Made by a program: the position numbers and the translations under genes
Shown here: positions 31,763 through 39,951 of the stretch, piece after piece
How positions within the stretch are numbered: the stretch's first letter is position 1
Layout of the letters: every line of letters begins with the position of its first letter
The notes under the pieces: generated by a model
What the model was told of the DNA's origin: nothing
Databases searched by the model: none
Seen by the model: the letters and a program-made list of their open reading frames with translations, nothing else
Assembly (NCBI GenBank): GCA_910584585.1
Contig: CAJUBP010000002.1
Coordinates: forward strand, 1 to 64,000
Reading direction: 5' to 3'
Source of the DNA: an uncultured Lachnospiraceae bacterium
GTDB lineage: Bacteria; Bacillota; Clostridia; Lachnospirales; Lachnospiraceae
DNA length: 64,000 nucleotides

Positions 31763-33964
31763 GTGGAAACGTTGACAGGATATGTGGAACATATCGTTTT
31801 TCAGAATACAGAGAATGGATATACCGTGCTGAATCTGTCCTGTGAGGGAGAAGAAGTTACCTGTGTGGGAATTTTTCACGGGGTCAGCGAAGGAGAGTTT
31901 CTGGAGGTGACTGGAGAATACGCCACTCATCCTTCCTATGGACAGCAGCTTAAGATGAGTTCCTTTCAGGTAAAGCCGCCGGAGGATGTGGATTCCATAG
32001 AAAGGTATCTGGGCTCCGGGGCAGTGAAAGGAATCGGCGCTGCCTTGGCGGCCAGAATTGTCAGGAAGTTCAAGGAAGATACTTTTCGGATTATTGAGGA
32101 AGAGCCGGAACGGCTGGCAGAGGTGAAGGGAATCAGCCAGCGGAAGGCAATGGAGATTGCGGAACAGGTGGAAGGGAAGCGGGAACTGCGCCAGGCAATG
32201 ATTTTTCTGCAGCAGTACGGCATTTCCCAGACATTGGCGGCTAAAATTTATAAAACATACGGCCAGGAGCTGTATGGGATTTTGAAAGAAAATCCCTACC
32301 GTCTGGCAGATGACATTCAAGGTGTGGGTTTTCGGATTGCGGATGAGATTGCGTCCAGAATTGGAATCCACACCGATTCTGATTTCCGCGTCCGAAGCGG
32401 AATTCTGTATACTTTAATGCAGTCGGCTCAGGAAGGGCACACTTGCCTGCCGACAGAACTGCTGACCCAGAGAGCCAGTGAGCTGCTGGGAGTGGATGCG
32501 GAACATATTGAACCCCATTATATGAATCTTGCCATTGATAAAAAAATAGTGATTAAATCCCAAGGCCAATTTATCTATGCGTCTCATTACTATTATATGG
32601 AAGCGAATACGGCAGCCATGTTGAAACAGCTTGATCTGTCCTATGATGTGCCGGAAATTGAAATACGGGAACGAATCCGCAGAATTGAACAGGATACCGG
32701 CATGAAATTGGATGAATTGCAGGCGGAGGCGGTGAAGGAAGCGGTAACCAACGGATTGATGGTGATTACCGGAGGGCCGGGAACCGGAAAAACCACCACC
32801 ATTAATACCATTATCCGGTATTTTGAACTGGAGGGCATGGATATTTTTCTGGCGGCGCCGACCGGACGGGCAGCCAAGCGGATGAGCGAAACCACCGGCT
32901 TTGAAGCCCGCACCATTCACCGGATGCTGGAATTAAACGGCGGAATGGAAGGAAATGCAGGATTTGAGCGGAATGAACAAAATCCTCTGGAAACCGATGT
33001 GATTATTATTGATGAGATGTCTATGGTGGACATTTCTTTAATGTACGCGCTGCTAAAAGCAGTGGCGGCAGGCACAAGGCTGATTTTGGTAGGAGATGTG
33101 AATCAGCTTCCCAGCGTGGGGCCGGGAAGCGTCTTGAAGGATATGATTGAATCCGGCCGGTTTCACGTAGTGCGGCTGAATAAAATTTTCCGGCAGGCGG
33201 CCCAGAGCGATATTATTGTAAACGCCCATAAGATTAACCGGGGAGAAGAAGTGATTCTGGACAATAAGAGCATGGATTTCTTTTTCCTGAAACGGTTTGA
33301 CGCCAATGTAATTATCAGCGTTGTCATTCAGCTGATTCAGCAGAAGCTGCCGAAATTTGTGGAGGCGGAGCCTTTTGACATTCAGGTGCTGACGCCTATG
33401 CGCAAGGGGCTTCTGGGGGTAGAACGGCTGAACGGAATTTTACAGCAGTATCTGAACCCGCCGGAAACCGGCAAAGCGGAAAGAGAACATGGCGGCGTGA
33501 TCTTCCGGGAAGGGGATAAGGTCATGCAGATTAAGAATAATTATCAGCTGGAATGGGAGATCCGCAGCAAATACGGGCTGGCCATTGACAAAGGGACAGG
33601 CGTCTTTAACGGAGATACAGGCGTGATCCGAAGCATCAGCCCTTATCAGGAGATCGTTACCGTGGAGTTTGACGAAGGGAGAATGGTGGAATATGCCTTT
33701 AAGCAGCTGGATGAACTGGAGCTGGCCTATGCCATTACCATACATAAATCCCAGGGAAGTGAGTATCCGGCTGTGGTGATTCCGCTTTTGACAGGCCCCA
33801 AAATGCTTATGAACCGCAATCTTTTGTACACGGCCGTAACCCGGGCTAAAAAATGCGTCACAATTGTGGGAAACGACCTGACGTTTCAGAATATGATTGC
33901 AAATGTCAGCGAGCAAAAACGCTATACCGGCTTGAAAGAAAGATTGGGGCAGGAAGGAGCATAA
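31763..33964 (+). CDS. recD2: ATP-dependent RecD2-like DNA helicase
   Basis: A 733-residue superfamily-1B 5'-3' helicase. RecD2 differs from RecD of RecBCD by a long N-terminal extension with helix-hairpin-helix repeats, seen here at YLGSGAVKGIGAALAARIVR and GISQRKAMEIAEQVEG. Helicase motifs: I (MVITGGPGTGKTTTI), II (V-I-I-I-D-E-M-S-M-V-D), III (LILVGDVNQLPSVGPGSVL), V-VI (YAITIHKSQGSEYPAVVIPL and LLYTAVTRAKKCVTIVG). Roles in mismatch and recombinational repair are reported in Bacillus and Deinococcus. The start is GTG 31763, four bases after the rod-binding protein, so it is co-transcribed with the flagellar rod genes. A terminator follows directly. Confidence 0.95.
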   Translation: METLTGYVEHIVFQNTENGYTVLNLSCEGEEVTCVGIFHGVSEGEFLEVTGEYATHPSYGQQLKMSSFQVKPPEDVDSIERYLGSGAVKGIGAALAARIVRKFKEDTFRIIEEEPERLAEVKGISQRKAMEIAEQVEGKRELRQAMIFLQQYGISQTLAAKIYKTYGQELYGILKENPYRLADDIQGVGFRIADEIASRIGIHTDSDFRVRSGILYTLMQSAQEGHTCLPTELLTQRASELLGVDAEHIEPHYMNLAIDKKIVIKSQGQFIYASHYYYMEANTAAMLKQLDLSYDVPEIEIRERIRRIEQDTGMKLDELQAEAVKEAVTNGLMVITGGPGTGKTTTINTIIRYFELEGMDIFLAAPTGRAAKRMSETTGFEARTIHRMLELNGGMEGNAGFERNEQNPLETDVIIIDEMSMVDISLMYALLKAVAAGTRLILVGDVNQLPSVGPGSVLKDMIESGRFHVVRLNKIFRQAAQSDIIVNAHKINRGEEVILDNKSMDFFFLKRFDANVIISVVIQLIQQKLPKFVEAEPFDIQVLTPMRKGLLGVERLNGILQQYLNPPETGKAEREHGGVIFREGDKVMQIKNNYQLEWEIRSKYGLAIDKGTGVFNGDTGVIRSISPYQEIVTVEFDEGRMVEYAFKQLDELELAYAITIHKSQGSEYPAVVIPLLTGPKMLMNRNLLYTAVTRAKKCVTIVGNDLTFQNMIANVSEQKRYTGLKERLGQEGA

Positions 33965-33970
33965 AGGATG

Positions 33971-34005
33971 AAGGCAGGAACCAAAAACAGTTCTTGCCTT
34001 TTTTC
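33971..34005 (+). terminator. Terminator after recD2
   Basis: AAGGCAGGAAC (33971-33981) and GTTCTTGCCTT (33990-34000) followed by a T-tract to about 34004. Strong rho-independent form. Confidence 0.9.
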
Positions 34006-34013
34006 TAATTCAA

Positions 34014-34022
34014 TGCTATACT
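34014..34022 (+). promoter_or_regulatory. Extended -10 promoter of the ABC importer operon
   Basis: TGCTATACT at 34014-34022, 49 bases before the ATG of the substrate-binding protein. The leader is too short for a T-box, unlike many TrpXYZ operons. Confidence 0.5.
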
Positions 34023-34070
34023 GTAGGGTATCAACGCATTTATGCGCTAAAGTACAGGGAGGAAAGAACG

Positions 34071-35168
34071 ATGAAGAGAAAAATAATGGCACTTGTATTA
34101 TCCATGACAATGGCAGTTTCTGTTCTGGCAGGCTGCGGCACCGTAGGCGGCGATTCCGCCAAGAAGTCTGAAAGCCAGGAAACCGAAGACAGCACGGAGA
34201 AAGAAGACAGCACAGACAAAGAAGACGAAGGCGCAGCGGCTGATTCAGAGGAAGAAGATACAGCCGGAACTGAAAACACAGATGGAAAGGTCTATAAAAT
34301 CGGTATTTGCCAACAGTTAGAGCACCAGGCGCTGGACGCCGCGACCGAGGGTTTCAAGGCCGCGCTGGTGGAAAAGCTGGGCGAGGGAAATGTGGAATTT
34401 GATTATCAGAATGCCCAGGGCGAGCAGCCCAACTGCGCAACTATCGCAACAAAGTTTGTCAATGACAACGTGGATTTGATTATGGCAAATGCAACCACGG
34501 CTCTTCAGGCCTGTGCGGCAGCTACGGCGGACATTCCTGTCGTTGGAACATCCGTGACAGATTTTGTGGAAGCAGGCGTGGTGGACAGCAATGACGCTCC
34601 GGGAAGAAATGTGACAGGAACTTCTGATTTGGCCCCCATCGACCAGCAGATCGAACTTCTGGTAAAACTGGTTCCGGACGCGGATAAGGTAGGAATTATG
34701 TATTGTTCCGCAGAAGCCAATTCCGTATTCCAGGCAGAGAAAGCAGAAGAAGCCCTGGACGCCAAGGGAATTTCCCATGAGAGATACACCGTAGCGGATT
34801 CCAACGATATCCAGCAGGTGATTACCAAGGCGGTAGGAGAATGCGATGTGATTTATATTCCCACAGACAACACCATTGCAAATAATATTGAAGGAGTGAA
34901 AAACGTTGCGGTTCCGGCGGGAATTCCAGTAATCTGCGGCGAGGAAAATATGTGCGCCGGCGGCGGACTTGCAACCTTAAGCATCTCCTACTACAATATT
35001 GGATACAATGCGGGAATTATGGCATATGAGATCTTGACAGAAGGCAAAAAACCTGCGGAAATGCCGATTCAGTATGCAGATGAAGTAGTGGAAAAATACA
35101 ATGCGGAAGTGGCAGAAGCCCTGAAATTGGAAATGCCTTCCGACATGGCAGTAATCGGAGAGGAATAA
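34071..35168 (+). CDS. ABC transporter substrate-binding lipoprotein (TrpX-like)
   Basis: A 365-residue lipoprotein of the ABC_sub_bind (PF04392-type) family. The N-terminus has a lipoprotein signal (M-K-R-K ... SVLAGCGTVGG, lipobox L-A-G-C at about residue 22), then a Ser/Glu/Asp-rich linker (residues ~30-70) and a two-lobed periplasmic-binding fold starting KIGICQQLEHQALDAATEGF. The family includes TrpX, the binding protein of a predicted tryptophan/tyrosine importer in Firmicutes. It is followed after one base by the permease gene and then the ATPase, so the three form a complete importer. Substrate is not proven here: there is no T-box or Trp codon-rich leader. Confidence 0.88.
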   Translation: MKRKIMALVLSMTMAVSVLAGCGTVGGDSAKKSESQETEDSTEKEDSTDKEDEGAAADSEEEDTAGTENTDGKVYKIGICQQLEHQALDAATEGFKAALVEKLGEGNVEFDYQNAQGEQPNCATIATKFVNDNVDLIMANATTALQACAAATADIPVVGTSVTDFVEAGVVDSNDAPGRNVTGTSDLAPIDQQIELLVKLVPDADKVGIMYCSAEANSVFQAEKAEEALDAKGISHERYTVADSNDIQQVITKAVGECDVIYIPTDNTIANNIEGVKNVAVPAGIPVICGEENMCAGGGLATLSISYYNIGYNAGIMAYEILTEGKKPAEMPIQYADEVVEKYNAEVAEALKLEMPSDMAVIGEE

Positions 35169-35169
35169 A

Positions 35170-36072
35170 ATGGAAGCACTGTTAAACGCACTCCCCGGCT
35201 CTGTGGCCCAGGGCCTGATTTGGGGAATTCTTGCAATTGGCGTATATATTACTTATAAGGTATTGGACTATGCGGATCTTACGGTAGACGGCAGCCTTGC
35301 CACCGGCGGGGCAGTGGCGGTTATGTGCATTGTGGGAGGAATGAACCCTTATCTGGCCATGGTGATGGCTTTTGGCGCCGGTATGCTTGCGGGCCTTGCC
35401 ACCGGCCTGTTCCATACGGTATTCGGCATCCCGCCCATTCTGTCCGGAATTTTGACACAGTTGGGACTTTATTCTGTCAATATGCGGATTTTGGGAAAAT
35501 CCAACCAGGCGATCAGCGTAGATCAGTTTGAACTTTTGGTGAGTCTCCGTTATATTCAGGAGGCGTGCATCACCGCTGGAATCTGCTGTCTGGTACTTAC
35601 ATTGGTTTTGTACTGGTTTTTCGGAACGGAATTAGGAGCAGCAGTCCGGGCCACAGGCTGCAATCCGAATATGGCGAGAGCCCAGGGCATCAACACCAGT
35701 ACCCAGAAAGTGCTGGGACTGGTCATTTCCAACGGTCTGGCTGCTGTTTCCGGCGCGCTGTATGCCCAGTATCAGGGAAGCGCGGATGTGAATATGGGCC
35801 GCGGAGCTATTGTAATCGGCCTGGCGGCGGTGATTATCGGCGAAGTGGTCTTTGGCAAAATTTTCCATAATTTTGCCCTTCGTATGCTGGCGGCGGTTTT
35901 AGGCGCGATCGCTTACTACATCGTCATTGCCATCGTGCTGCAGCTTGGCCTGTCCACCAATGACCTGAAATTATTTTCCGCTTTGATTGTGGCTCTGTTT
36001 CTTGCAATCCCTCATCTGAAGAGCAGATATTTTGCTCAGACAGGCAGGAAAGGGGGAAAGGCAGATGCTTAA
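35170..36072 (+). CDS. ABC transporter permease (TrpY-like, LIV-type)
   Basis: A 300-residue permease with eight to nine hydrophobic segments, of the branched-chain amino-acid/ribose permease group (BPD_transp_2). Marks: GLIWGILAIGVYITYKVLDY then ADLTVDGSLATGGAVAV, and the cytoplasmic coupling loop region GAAVRATGCNPNMARAQGIN, the EAA-like segment of this family. It starts one base after the binding-protein stop (TAAA-ATG) and its end overlaps the ATPase start by eight bases, so expression is tightly coupled. It provides the membrane channel, presumably as a homodimer. Confidence 0.9.
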   Translation: MEALLNALPGSVAQGLIWGILAIGVYITYKVLDYADLTVDGSLATGGAVAVMCIVGGMNPYLAMVMAFGAGMLAGLATGLFHTVFGIPPILSGILTQLGLYSVNMRILGKSNQAISVDQFELLVSLRYIQEACITAGICCLVLTLVLYWFFGTELGAAVRATGCNPNMARAQGINTSTQKVLGLVISNGLAAVSGALYAQYQGSADVNMGRGAIVIGLAAVIIGEVVFGKIFHNFALRMLAAVLGAIAYYIVIAIVLQLGLSTNDLKLFSALIVALFLAIPHLKSRYFAQTGRKGGKADA

Positions 36073-36859
36073 GGTTGAAAAAGTATATAAAACATTTAAT
36101 CCCGGAACCATCAATGAGAAAAGGGCCTTAAACGGCATTGACCTGGTGTTGAACGAAGGAGATTTTGTCACGGTCATCGGTGGAAACGGCGCCGGAAAAT
36201 CGACGATTCTGAATATGATCGCAGGCGTATATCCGGTGGATCAGGGAAGAATCCTCATCGACGATATAGATGTGACTAAGCTTCCGGAGCACAAGCGGGC
36301 AAAGTACCTGGGCAGAGTATTTCAGGATCCCATGACAGGCACAGCGGCTGATATGAATATTGAAGAAAACCTGGCCATTGCCGCCCGCAGAGGCAGAAAG
36401 CGCTTTCTGGGGTGGGGCATTACCGGGAAAGAACGCGAGATTTACCAGGACAAGTTAAAGACATTGGAGCTTGGCCTGGAGACCAGAATGACAGCCAAAG
36501 TGGGGCTTTTGTCCGGCGGACAGAGGCAGGCGCTGACCCTTTTGATGGCGTCCCTGGAAAAGCCGAAGCTTTTGCTGTTAGATGAACATACGGCGGCCCT
36601 GGATCCGAAAACAGCAAAAAAGGTGCTGGATCTGACAGAGGAAATCGTAAATAAAGATCATCTGACCACGTTGATGATTACCCATAACATGAAAGACGCC
36701 ATTCGTATGGGCAACCGCCTGATTATGATGCATGAGGGGCGCATCATCTATGATGTGTCAGGAGAGGAAAAGAAGGGCCTTAAAGTATCCGACTTGCTGG
36801 CGAAGTTTGAAGAGGCCAGCGGCGGGGAGTTCTCCAATGACCGTATGATGCTCTCTTAA
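36065..36859 (+). CDS. ABC transporter ATP-binding protein (TrpZ-like)
   Basis: A 264-residue ATPase with Walker A GGNGAGKSTILNMIAG, Q-loop (GRVFQDPMTGTAADMNIEEN), signature L-L-S-G-G-Q-R-Q-A-L-T-L, Walker B KLLLLDEHTAALDPKTA and H-loop MITHNMKDAIRMGNRLIMMH. The signature is LSGGQRQ, and the D-loop uses HTAALD as in the TrpZ-like group. Start at ATG 36065 with AAAGGGGGAAAGG upstream, eight bases inside the permease gene. It powers the importer encoded by the two genes before it, and is followed by a strong terminator. Confidence 0.93.
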   Translation: MLKVEKVYKTFNPGTINEKRALNGIDLVLNEGDFVTVIGGNGAGKSTILNMIAGVYPVDQGRILIDDIDVTKLPEHKRAKYLGRVFQDPMTGTAADMNIEENLAIAARRGRKRFLGWGITGKEREIYQDKLKTLELGLETRMTAKVGLLSGGQRQALTLLMASLEKPKLLLLDEHTAALDPKTAKKVLDLTEEIVNKDHLTTLMITHNMKDAIRMGNRLIMMHEGRIIYDVSGEEKKGLKVSDLLAKFEEASGGEFSNDRMMLS

Positions 36860-36875
36860 TCATGGAATAGATACG

Positions 36876-36911
36876 AAAAAGAACATCTCTGAATTTCGGG
36901 GTGTTCTTTTT
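36876..36911 (+). terminator. Terminator of the ABC importer operon
   Basis: AAAAAGAACA ... TGTTCTTTTT, near-perfect 12-bp stem with a T-tract; the symmetry allows action in both directions. Confidence 0.88.
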
Positions 36912-36916
36912 GAGTT

Positions 36917-36996
36917 AGGAACTGTTAACAAATAACTATTGATATTGCCTGCCTTTATTCGGCCCGCTATTCCGTAGTTATTTTTTAACAGTTCCT
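36917..36996. repeat. 80-bp inverted repeat (ACTGTTA-type)
   Basis: AGGAACTGTTAA (36917-36928) with TTAACAGTTCCT (36985-36996), and inner AAATAACTA (36930-36938) with TAGTTATTT (36975-36983); a 36-base GC-richer loop. The total stem is about 21 bp. It shares the A-A-C-T-G-T-T-A core with the hairpin at 13561. The remainder up to 37133 carries only a weak promoter-like TATAAA. Confidence 0.7.
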
Positions 36997-37133
36997 CAGA
37001 TGGAGAAATTATCTTTCCGCATAATATGCAAAAACAACACATTTTAGGAATTCTTAAGAAAAAATTTATGGAATCCAGTCAGGAAGTGTGATAGTATAAA
37101 ACCTGCTGAGAGAATTTTTTCGCGCAAATAAAA

Positions 37134-37862
37134 TTGAAAATAGTAAAAGAAAGTTTGTTACATTTGTTATTTCCACCAAGATGCCCGTTTTGTGACAGGA
37201 TCTTATTTCATTCCCCGTTCTTTCCGCCGGAGCCGGTGTGCGGTGAATGTCTGGGCAGGCAGGAGTATGTGAGAGAACCGGTATGCCAGAAATGCGGCAA
37301 GCCTATAGAGGATGAGCGGGAAGAATACTGCTATGACTGCAGCCGGAAGAATTTTGCGTACGACCAGGGCAAGGCTCTGTGGGTCTATAAGGATGGCGTG
37401 CGGGATTCCCTCTACCGGTTTAAGTATCAGAACCGCAGGGAATATGCCGGATATTACGCCAGGGAATTGGCGCGCAGTTACAGCGGCTGGATCAGGCGGC
37501 GGGAGATTTCGGCAATCGTTCCCATCCCCCTATCCCGCAGACGGCAGAGACAGCGGGGCTTTAATCAGGCAGAGCTGGTTGCCAGGCGGATAGGGAGAGA
37601 GTTGGGGATTCCTGTTTACAGCCATTTGCTGCTTCGGATCAGAGACACCAGGGCGCAGAAAGAATTAAATGACGAAGAACGGAAAAATAATCTGAAAAGG
37701 GCTTTTAAAACCAGCGTAAATAAGGTACAATTAGACCATATCTTACTAATAGATGATATTTATACGACCGGAAGTACGATGAACGAGGCGGCAAAGATGT
37801 TAAAGCAGGCCGGGGCAGACAGGATTTACTGCCTGAGTATCAGCATCGGCAGAGGATATTAG
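37134..37862 (+). CDS. comFC: ComF family protein (phosphoribosyltransferase-like)
   Basis: A 242-residue ComFC/GntX-like protein. The N-terminal zinc-binding part has paired Cys motifs (C-P-F-C near 19-22, C-G-E-C near 41-44, C-Q-K-C-G, YCYDCSRKNF), and the C-terminal phosphoribosyltransferase domain has IVPIPLSRRRQRQRGFNQAE and the PRPP-binding loop ILLIDDIYTTGSTMNEAAKM. ComFC is needed for DNA uptake in competent Bacillus, but orthologues are widespread in non-competent bacteria. The start is probably TTG 37134 without a strong Shine-Dalgarno, so it is somewhat uncertain. The linkage to the yvyF-type gene below is the same as in Bacillus (comF-yvyF-flgM). Confidence 0.9.
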   Translation: MKIVKESLLHLLFPPRCPFCDRILFHSPFFPPEPVCGECLGRQEYVREPVCQKCGKPIEDEREEYCYDCSRKNFAYDQGKALWVYKDGVRDSLYRFKYQNRREYAGYYARELARSYSGWIRRREISAIVPIPLSRRRQRQRGFNQAELVARRIGRELGIPVYSHLLLRIRDTRAQKELNDEERKNNLKRAFKTSVNKVQLDHILLIDDIYTTGSTMNEAAKMLKQAGADRIYCLSISIGRGY

Positions 37863-37874
37863 GAGGAAGAGGAT

Positions 37875-38288
37875 ATGGAAGTAAGGAATTGCAGAGGTTG
37901 CGGAAGACTTTTTAATTATCTGCAGGGACCGCAGTTGTGTCCTGGGTGTATGTCAGACTTAGAGGATAAGTTTCAGCAGGTAAAAGAATTTCTGAGAGAA
38001 AACCCCAAGGCGCCGCTGAATGTAATCGCTGAAACGAATGAAGTTTCTGTGAAACAGATTAAGCAGTGGGTGAGAGAGGAGCGTCTTACATTTACAGAGG
38101 AATCTCAGATTACCCTGGAATGCGAAGCTTGCGGAGGGAAAGTGTTAACCGGGAGATTCTGTGATAAATGCAGGACAAATCTCCAGAATGAACTTGCAGG
38201 CGCCATTAAGCGTCCTTCTGGCACTGTGGCGCCCAAGAAGAATGTGAATGTAAGCACAAAAGACAGAATGAGATTTTTGGATAGTTAA
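37875..38288 (+). CDS. yvyF: YvyF / TIGR03826 flagellar-region protein
   Basis: A 137-residue protein with an N-terminal zinc ribbon (CRGCGRLFNYLQGPQLCPGC), a helical HTH-like middle (PLNVIAETNEVSVKQIKQWV) and a second zinc ribbon (CEACGGKVLTGRFCDKCRTN). In Bacillus the equivalent lies between comFC and flgM and is treated as a flagellar-operon protein, possibly a regulator. A basic, unstructured C-terminus follows (KNVNVSTKDRMRFLDS). ATG 37875 is 12 bases after comFC with AGGAGGAAGAGG. No flgM follows here; the next genes are membrane proteins. Confidence 0.88.
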   Translation: MEVRNCRGCGRLFNYLQGPQLCPGCMSDLEDKFQQVKEFLRENPKAPLNVIAETNEVSVKQIKQWVREERLTFTEESQITLECEACGGKVLTGRFCDKCRTNLQNELAGAIKRPSGTVAPKKNVNVSTKDRMRFLDS

Positions 38289-38404
38289 AGCGGTGGGCAG
38301 AATATGCTGTTCGTGGACAGGAAGTATCAGAGTATCATTGTTCCGGGCAGGTATTCTGCCTTGATTATTGATTGTGGGAAAGTCTTTCCTTGACGGTAAA
38401 TGTG

Positions 38405-38413
38405 TGCTATAAT
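38405..38413 (+). promoter_or_regulatory. Extended -10 promoter for the cdaA-region operon
   Basis: TGCTATAAT (38405-38413). A TTGACG sits only 12 bases upstream, too close for a normal -35. It favours ATG 38450 over 38435 as start of the next gene. Confidence 0.5.
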
Positions 38414-38449
38414 AAGGCTGATTAATTTCGGACAATGGACGGTGCACAT

Positions 38450-38869
38450 ATGTTGAATGAAGAAAGAATCCGCCTTATGACAAAAATGGCCTCTTATGAG
38501 GCGGGCGAGGGCAAAGAGTATATGCCCATCAGGCAGTTTTACCGGAAGGATTATGTGAGTTATGAAATGATCAAGACATTTATTACTTCCACAATCTCTT
38601 TTGGAATTTTGTTTTTATGCTGGATTGTATACAAAATGGATGAAATCACAGACATTTTCAAGGGCAGGGATCTGCCGGAACTGGGCGTTTCCATTCTGAT
38701 AAAATACGCTGTATTTGTCTGCGCTTATCAGGTGATTGCTTATGCCGTGTATACCAGACGTTATAAGAAAGCCACCGCCAGCATAAGGAAATATTACACT
38801 GCCTTAAAGAAGGTAGAAAAGCTTCAGGAGAAGGAAGAAAGATTACAGCCTTTGGAGGAGTGGAAATGA
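38450..38869 (+). CDS. Conserved membrane protein, two helices
   Basis: A ~139-residue protein with a polar N-terminus (about 40 residues, including YEAGEGKEYMPIRQFYRKDY), two transmembrane helices (FITSTISFGILFLCWIVYKM and ISILIKYAVFVCAYQVIAYA region) and a basic coiled C-terminal tail (KKATASIRKYYTALKKVEKL). I do not recognise a named domain; similar proteins accompany the next gene in Lachnospiraceae as far as I recall. The stop overlaps the next ATG (ATGA), so the pair is co-translated. ATG 38435 would add five residues. Confidence 0.7.
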   Translation: MLNEERIRLMTKMASYEAGEGKEYMPIRQFYRKDYVSYEMIKTFITSTISFGILFLCWIVYKMDEITDIFKGRDLPELGVSILIKYAVFVCAYQVIAYAVYTRRYKKATASIRKYYTALKKVEKLQEKEERLQPLEEWK

Positions 38870-39858
38870 CAGGTTTATTGGAGATGAGGGAGAAGCTGCG
38901 CACTTTTTATGGAAAATATGAGCTGTATGTGGCGGTAGGACTCAAATTTATTCTGGGATTGGCGGTCTTTTCCATAATTAATAGTAATATTGGTTATATG
39001 GAACGGCTGAATCAGCCGGCGGCAGTATTGCTTCTGTCACTGTTATGCGCGTTTTTTCCAGTCAACGCAATGATTGTGCTGGCCTGCGGCCTGATCTTGC
39101 TGCATTTATCTGCAGTATCATTGGAGGCCTGCGCCATTGGCTTGTGCCTGTTTTTGCTATTGCTGTTTATGTATGGAAAATTTGCGCCGAAAAACGGCTG
39201 CAGCACAATTTTGACCGCGGTGCTCTGTTTTTTTCAGATACCTCAGGTAATGCCTGTGGCAGTAGGAATGCTGCGGGGTCCCTCTGCATATTTTTCTGTA
39301 TTGTGCGGGACAGTTACCTATTATTATCTCAGAGGGGTGCGGGATAATCTGGTGAATTTTACTTCCACGGAAGAGACAGAAGGGCTTGCCAAATTTACGG
39401 CAGCGCTTAAGATATTTACCGGGAATAAGGAGATGTACCTGATGTTAGCAGCCTTTCTGGTCACGTCTCTGACGGTTTATCTGATCCGCAGGCAGGCCAT
39501 CAGCCATGCCTGGAGAGTTGCCATGGTTGTGGGGAATGTGCTGGAACTTATCATTCTCTTGCTGGGATATATTCTGCTGGATTTGACAGATAAGATTCTG
39601 TGGACTTCTGTGGGCATTTTGATTTCTATGGGAGTTTGCCTGGTTCTGGAATTCTTTCTCTACAATCTGGATTATTCCAGAGTGGAACGGGTACAATTTG
39701 AAGATGATGAGTATTATTATTTTGTGAAAGCCGTTCCCAAGGTATTTGTCGCTAAGAAGGAAAAAAAGGTAAAGCGGATTACGCCCAAGAAACGAACTAC
39801 GGTAGGACGCCGGGAATTGGCGGAAGAATTGGATATTGACCAGGATTGGCTGGATTAA
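38866..39858 (+). CDS. Conserved polytopic membrane protein upstream of cdaA
   Basis: A ~330-residue membrane protein with about eight hydrophobic segments, for example LKFILGLAVFSIINSNIGYM, QPAAVLLLSLLCAFFPVNAM and VVGNVLELIILLLGYILLDL, and a cytoplasmic C-terminal tail of ~65 residues that is first acidic/tyrosine-rich (VERVQFEDDEYYYFVKAVPK) and then strongly basic (KKEKKVKRITPKKRTT). The tail ends with A-E-E-L-D-I-D-Q-D-W-L-D. No known domain is recognised. Start at ATG 38866 with GGAGGAG upstream, overlapping the preceding stop by four bases. It lies 93 bases before cdaA and may act with the envelope-stress or c-di-AMP genes, but that is only positional evidence. Confidence 0.75.
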   Translation: MTGLLEMREKLRTFYGKYELYVAVGLKFILGLAVFSIINSNIGYMERLNQPAAVLLLSLLCAFFPVNAMIVLACGLILLHLSAVSLEACAIGLCLFLLLLFMYGKFAPKNGCSTILTAVLCFFQIPQVMPVAVGMLRGPSAYFSVLCGTVTYYYLRGVRDNLVNFTSTEETEGLAKFTAALKIFTGNKEMYLMLAAFLVTSLTVYLIRRQAISHAWRVAMVVGNVLELIILLLGYILLDLTDKILWTSVGILISMGVCLVLEFFLYNLDYSRVERVQFEDDEYYYFVKAVPKVFVAKKEKKVKRITPKKRTTVGRRELAEELDIDQDWLD

Positions 39859-39951
39859 AAATCTGCAAAAGCAGGAAAAATAAGAAAATAATGAAAAAGT
39901 AGATGAATATAATATGACAGAATATTTGGAAAGCAGAAAGGGGATGAAAGT

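Noticed and set aside
33965..34070. T-box riboswitch for the TrpXYZ-like operon
   Set aside because: Such operons often have one, but the gap between the recD2 terminator and the ATG is only ~65 bases and has no T-box sequence.
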